From Pterobdella sp. o SKG-2022 (lineage: Eukaryota > Annelida > Clitellata > Hirudinida > Piscicolidae): 64,000 nucleotides of DNA. A model generated the notes under the pieces. It did no database searches. It was given only the letters and a program-made list of their open reading frames with translations, and was not told the origin of the DNA. This document shows, in pieces, positions 50,985 through 64,000 of this stretch (position 1 is the first letter of the stretch; the number at the start of each line of letters is the position of its first letter). The stretch lies in the NCBI GenBank assembly GCA_964035795.1, contig OZ038326.1, forward strand, positions 3,131,259 to 3,195,258, read 5' to 3'. Position numbers and translations under genes: made by a program.

Positions 50985-51212
50985 TCGGCAAGTAAATGTG
51001 CGATATTTGTATTTAAGTCAAGTATTTACGTGTAGTGTAATGTAACTTTTATGTAAGTCAATTGTTTACGTGTAATTTAATGTAACTTGTATTTAAGTCA
51101 ATTGTTTACGTGTAAGGGAATGTAACATGTATGTAAGTCAATTTTTTACGTGTAATGTAATGTAACTTTTATGTAAGTCACGTATTTACGTGTAATGTAA
51201 CGTAATTTACGT
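50985..51212. repeat. 40-bp minisatellite, about 5.5 copies
   Basis: The landmark TTTACGTGTA recurs at about 51025, 51065, 51105, 51145 and 51185, giving an exact 40-bp period. Units also share ATGTAACTT and TAAGTCAATT with scattered substitutions. The last copy degenerates into further TTTACGTG fragments. Confidence 0.93.
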
Positions 51213-54200
51213 GGTTGAAAATACACCTTAAGACTCTAATGGCTCTAGTAATAAATCCTTAATCTACACAAAATTCATTTTAATCTTCATTTATATAACA
51301 GCAAATATGTTTTTTCTAATTATTGAATACTGAGTTTTCACAGAGTTCATATTCTTTACTATTTGTATCACGTGTTCGTATATAACATTCGAGTTAGCTT
51401 GAATAGAATACCACTAGACGAAATTTTTTTTTGAAAGAAGTCAAACACGTTGTGATATGTGCTTTGAAAAAGTTTCTGTTTTTATGAGTGTGTTTAAGGA
51501 TTTCTAGTTGTCTGGGTGCTTATATCTGAGTATGTATGCCTAAATACTTGTCTTTGTATGTGTGCGTCTGGTTTGTTTTGTGTCTGTTGTCTTCGTATGA
51601 CCACGTGACCATTTTGAGCACGTGTTTGATCAAGTTTGTGTGAGTGTGACTAAGTGTGGGTGTGTGTTTTCATCTGATTTTTCACATGTTTTTTTGATTA
51701 TGTCGTTATGTTTCTGCGTGGGAATAGGTGCCTTGTGAGGAAGTGAAGATTGTGTAAGTTTGTGTTTGTGTGTGTGTTTGTATTTACAAAAATGTTTCTT
51801 TTTGAGAAATTTCAATTTTTTTTAAAAATATGACTTGAATATTGGTCTTTTCTAACAAAAAAAGAGAAAATGTTATGTAATTAAAAATGAAATAAAATTT
51901 AAAAATAATTAATAAAATTAATTCAAAATCACTTTTTAAAAAATACTTCAAAAAAAAAGTAGGAATAATGAAAACAAAAATATTAATTTGTTTTTATTGA
52001 TTTGTTGTCAAGGCCAAATCTACTTTGAAGACACCTTGGATCTAACTAACAGATAAATTCCATTATTATTAATTACTTTTAATGTTTTAAAATAATTAGT
52101 ATTTCTTTTTAGTTTTTTTGATTTATTTGTTTTTTATGTGAATTTTGAGTTTTGAAATTAATGTATTGATTTTTATTATTTTGATCATAAATTCAGTTTC
52201 CCTCAGAAATTGATAACACGTTTTTAGCATTAGAAAAAAAAGTTTGTATACACAAATAAAATAAAATATACAAACAAAACAACAAAAATTCACAAACAAA
52301 AAAATAATAAAAATCAACAAAAAAATAAAAACATATGATTTTTCTTGCTCGAAGGTAATATTTCAGAAACAGTGTGGTTGTTTTGGAAATGTTTAAAGTA
52401 AACAACACCCAATATTTGTTTAGCGCTGAATCTAAAATATTTTAATATAAAAAAAATATTTCGAAACTCTGATCAAAGAATACATCAATTTGATTTTATA
52501 GCTAACCAACATTCAACGTAATATAACGTAGAAAGAGAGAGACTATTATTTTTGAGAAAATGATCGCTATATAAATAAGCAAATAAGATTGATATGGTGA
52601 TGTTTATTTATGTGAGTTATTATTTGCCTTTTTTTCGTTCCTTTTCTTTTTTTTTTTTTCGAGCTTTTTTATCGCCATTATGGGAAATCCCATTACTCTC
52701 AATCCATTTCAATCCCTTTTCATATTTTCTTTCCATTTCTTTTTTTTTTTTTCATTTTTATTATTTTTATTTTCTTTTATCATCACCTTCTCTTTATTTT
52801 CCACATCAGTTAGAAGAACAGTGAAGTGAGGTAAACACATTGATCCTATATCCCGCAACTATCCTCTTTCATCTTAATCTATCTCATAATTAATATCATT
52901 ATCAATTTCCACCTTACTTAAGATAAGCTGCGTTATCTCAATAGCTATAATTTTAAATGCTTTTTGGAGAAAATCTTTTTCTAGTGCAAATAGAAAAATG
53001 TGCTTCTGAGAAGCATACAATGGACGTAATGCTTGCTTACTTTATGGTATTAATGACAATGAAAATGATATCGGGATAAAAATAATATATAAAAAAAATC
53101 AAAAATAATATTAAGAATAGTCATAATAAAAGGAATAATATCAACAGTAATAATAATAATAAGAATAATATTAACAATAAGAATAAGAATAATGTTTTTT
53201 TATATTAATAGAAAATATTATAGTATTCATGCGAAAATAATGACATTAGATAAACAAAAAATCAAAATAAAATGAAGATGATTTATTTCCAAGTTTTGGT
53301 GAGACAATAACTGTTAGAAAAAAGAATCATAAACGATAAAAATATCTTCAAAAACAAAAGTTTTTTTTCATTAATATGTGCACGATAATAATAAAAAAAA
53401 TAATAATTATTATAATCATAAAAATAATAATAAATAACAGAAACAATAAAGCAAAGTATTTATACGTCTGATATTGTTTATGAAAAGGTGGAGTTGTTTA
53501 TGTGTGCATATGTTTGTATAGATGTTTGTGTATGTTTTTATGCTTGTGTAATTGTTGTTTATGTGCATGAATATTTTGATGTGCGTGAATATTTTAATGT
53601 TCGTGTATATCCATTAGTTACCTTTATAGTTCTTTTAATTATTTTCATGTTTGTTTGTATGTACGTGTGTATGTGTATTTCACTCCTTTATAAACGTTCA
53701 AGCTCATTTCCGATTTTTGGGAAGTATATAAATGAAGGTATGTATGAGTACCGTGTGCGTGAACTAGCTGAGGGATGCGTGAAAGGTGGGTATATAAGAG
53801 ATGAATATTAAGAGTTTGTAAACTTTTTTTTGAGGTTTCTGCTATGTCTATTGTTCAATGGGTTAAAAAAAATTTAAGCAAAAAGTATGGACAAAAAAAT
53901 AAAAAAAATAATAAGGAAAGTGATAATTAAGTTGTTGGAACTTTAAATAGAGTTTGATTATTGGATTTTTTGCAAAAAATTAATGGTTAATGATAATAAA
54001 ACGATGGAATAGAAACAGTTTATCAATTGATTGTTTTTCTTGGGATTCTACAAAGAGGAATGCTTTAAAATAAGATTTCTTTGTATGTTATTTTTCTATT
54101 CAAAAGTAATAATAATATGTTTAAAAAGAGCTGTTTTATGGCTGTTATGATTCTTGAAGAGGAATTTTTAAAATCGTACCTGAAACTTTGAAAACTGAGA

Positions 54201-54641
54201 TGAACCATGAAAAACAGAGTATTTTTGTAGAAGTAAAAAATATATTTATGAAATAGTACTCAAAATAATTTGGAAAATCTATAAAATACTTAATTTTGAA
54301 GTGGGAAATAATAACAGTCGATTGGAAAAAAATTCTGGGAAAATGGACTGCAATAATAAAACTTTATTTAATAATTTGAATACAAGATTATTTGAGAATT
54401 ATTTGAATATATATGGGGGAATAATAAAAAATCATTGGGTTGTTCCAGTTGAAAGTTTTATGAAAAGATCCGGACAAGAATTCAATACAGCTTTGCAAAA
54501 TTTTCTAAAAGTGCAATTTGAAACGTTTGAGAATGATCTATATGCAACAAAAAACAACAACAAAACATGCTACAACACTAACATCACAACAACAACAAAA
54601 ACCCACAACACCACCACCAACTAAAAGAATGCTCAGCAAAA

Positions 54642-64000
<9,359 letters not shown>

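Larger units (their letters stand above)
48028..54641. other. Intergenic region, SLC35A3-like to Cys-loop receptor
   Basis: Probable SLC35A3 3' UTR to about 49250, then AT-rich DNA with no credible exon. It contains a 40-bp minisatellite, TG-rich tracts around 51490-51790 and 53480-53680, and AAT/AAC-rich runs. Longer open frames here are low-complexity. Confidence 0.5.

Noticed and set aside
54301..54624. 107-codon plus-strand frame just upstream of the receptor signal peptide
   Set aside because: It begins at a non-ATG codon, is Asn-rich low-complexity DNA, and has no homology. More likely 5' flank or UTR of the receptor gene.

Overview
This is AT-rich nuclear DNA from an animal. Spliced genes with GT-AG introns, a non-LTR retrotransposon and long microsatellites are all visible. 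The gene families present (fascin, a SHIPPO/ODF3-type sperm-tail protein, an Ig-domain surface protein, ALDH16A1, a UDP-GlcNAc transporter and a Cys-loop chloride channel) together point to a bilaterian, probably an invertebrate. I cannot name the species. Exon models were built by hand from splice sites, reading-frame continuity across every junction and remembered protein families. No search was run.

Layout. 3450-4329 (+): last exons of a gene I do not recognise. 6414-9438 (+): complete fascin in 8 exons. 10395-17330 (+): complete small SHIPPO-repeat gene in 7 exons, whose fifth intron carries a decayed CR1/L2-like LINE (about 12400-16566). 17581-28379 (-): three-Ig-domain secreted or membrane-anchored protein in 10 exons, with a possible alternative short terminal exon at 20277-20342. 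Its end faces the SHIPPO gene tail to tail, with 250 bp between stop codons. 28380-38791: about 10 kb without a supportable gene. 38792-44743 (-): complete ALDH16A1 orthologue in 19 exons, 813 codons, with catalytic Asn, Glu and Cys all present. 46305-48027 (+): SLC35A3-like nucleotide-sugar transporter in 4 exons, divergent from ALDH16A1. A near-perfect 142-bp palindrome lies in the 1.56 kb between them. 48028-54641: intergenic, with a 40-bp minisatellite. 54642-64000 (+): anion-selective Cys-loop receptor, from signal peptide through M2. It runs off the right edge, and its introns hold a roughly 830-bp AGGT tetranucleotide array and a roughly 330-bp TG array.

The genes are unrelated housekeeping, cytoskeletal and neuronal loci, and nothing suggests a functional cluster. 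I found no new multi-gene system. The most notable items are the apparently active ALDH16A1, the LINE with a microhomology-type deletion through its RT active site, the third Ig domain lacking its second cysteine together with a possible alternative C-terminus, the spacerless palindrome, and the giant microsatellite directly against a receptor 3' splice site.
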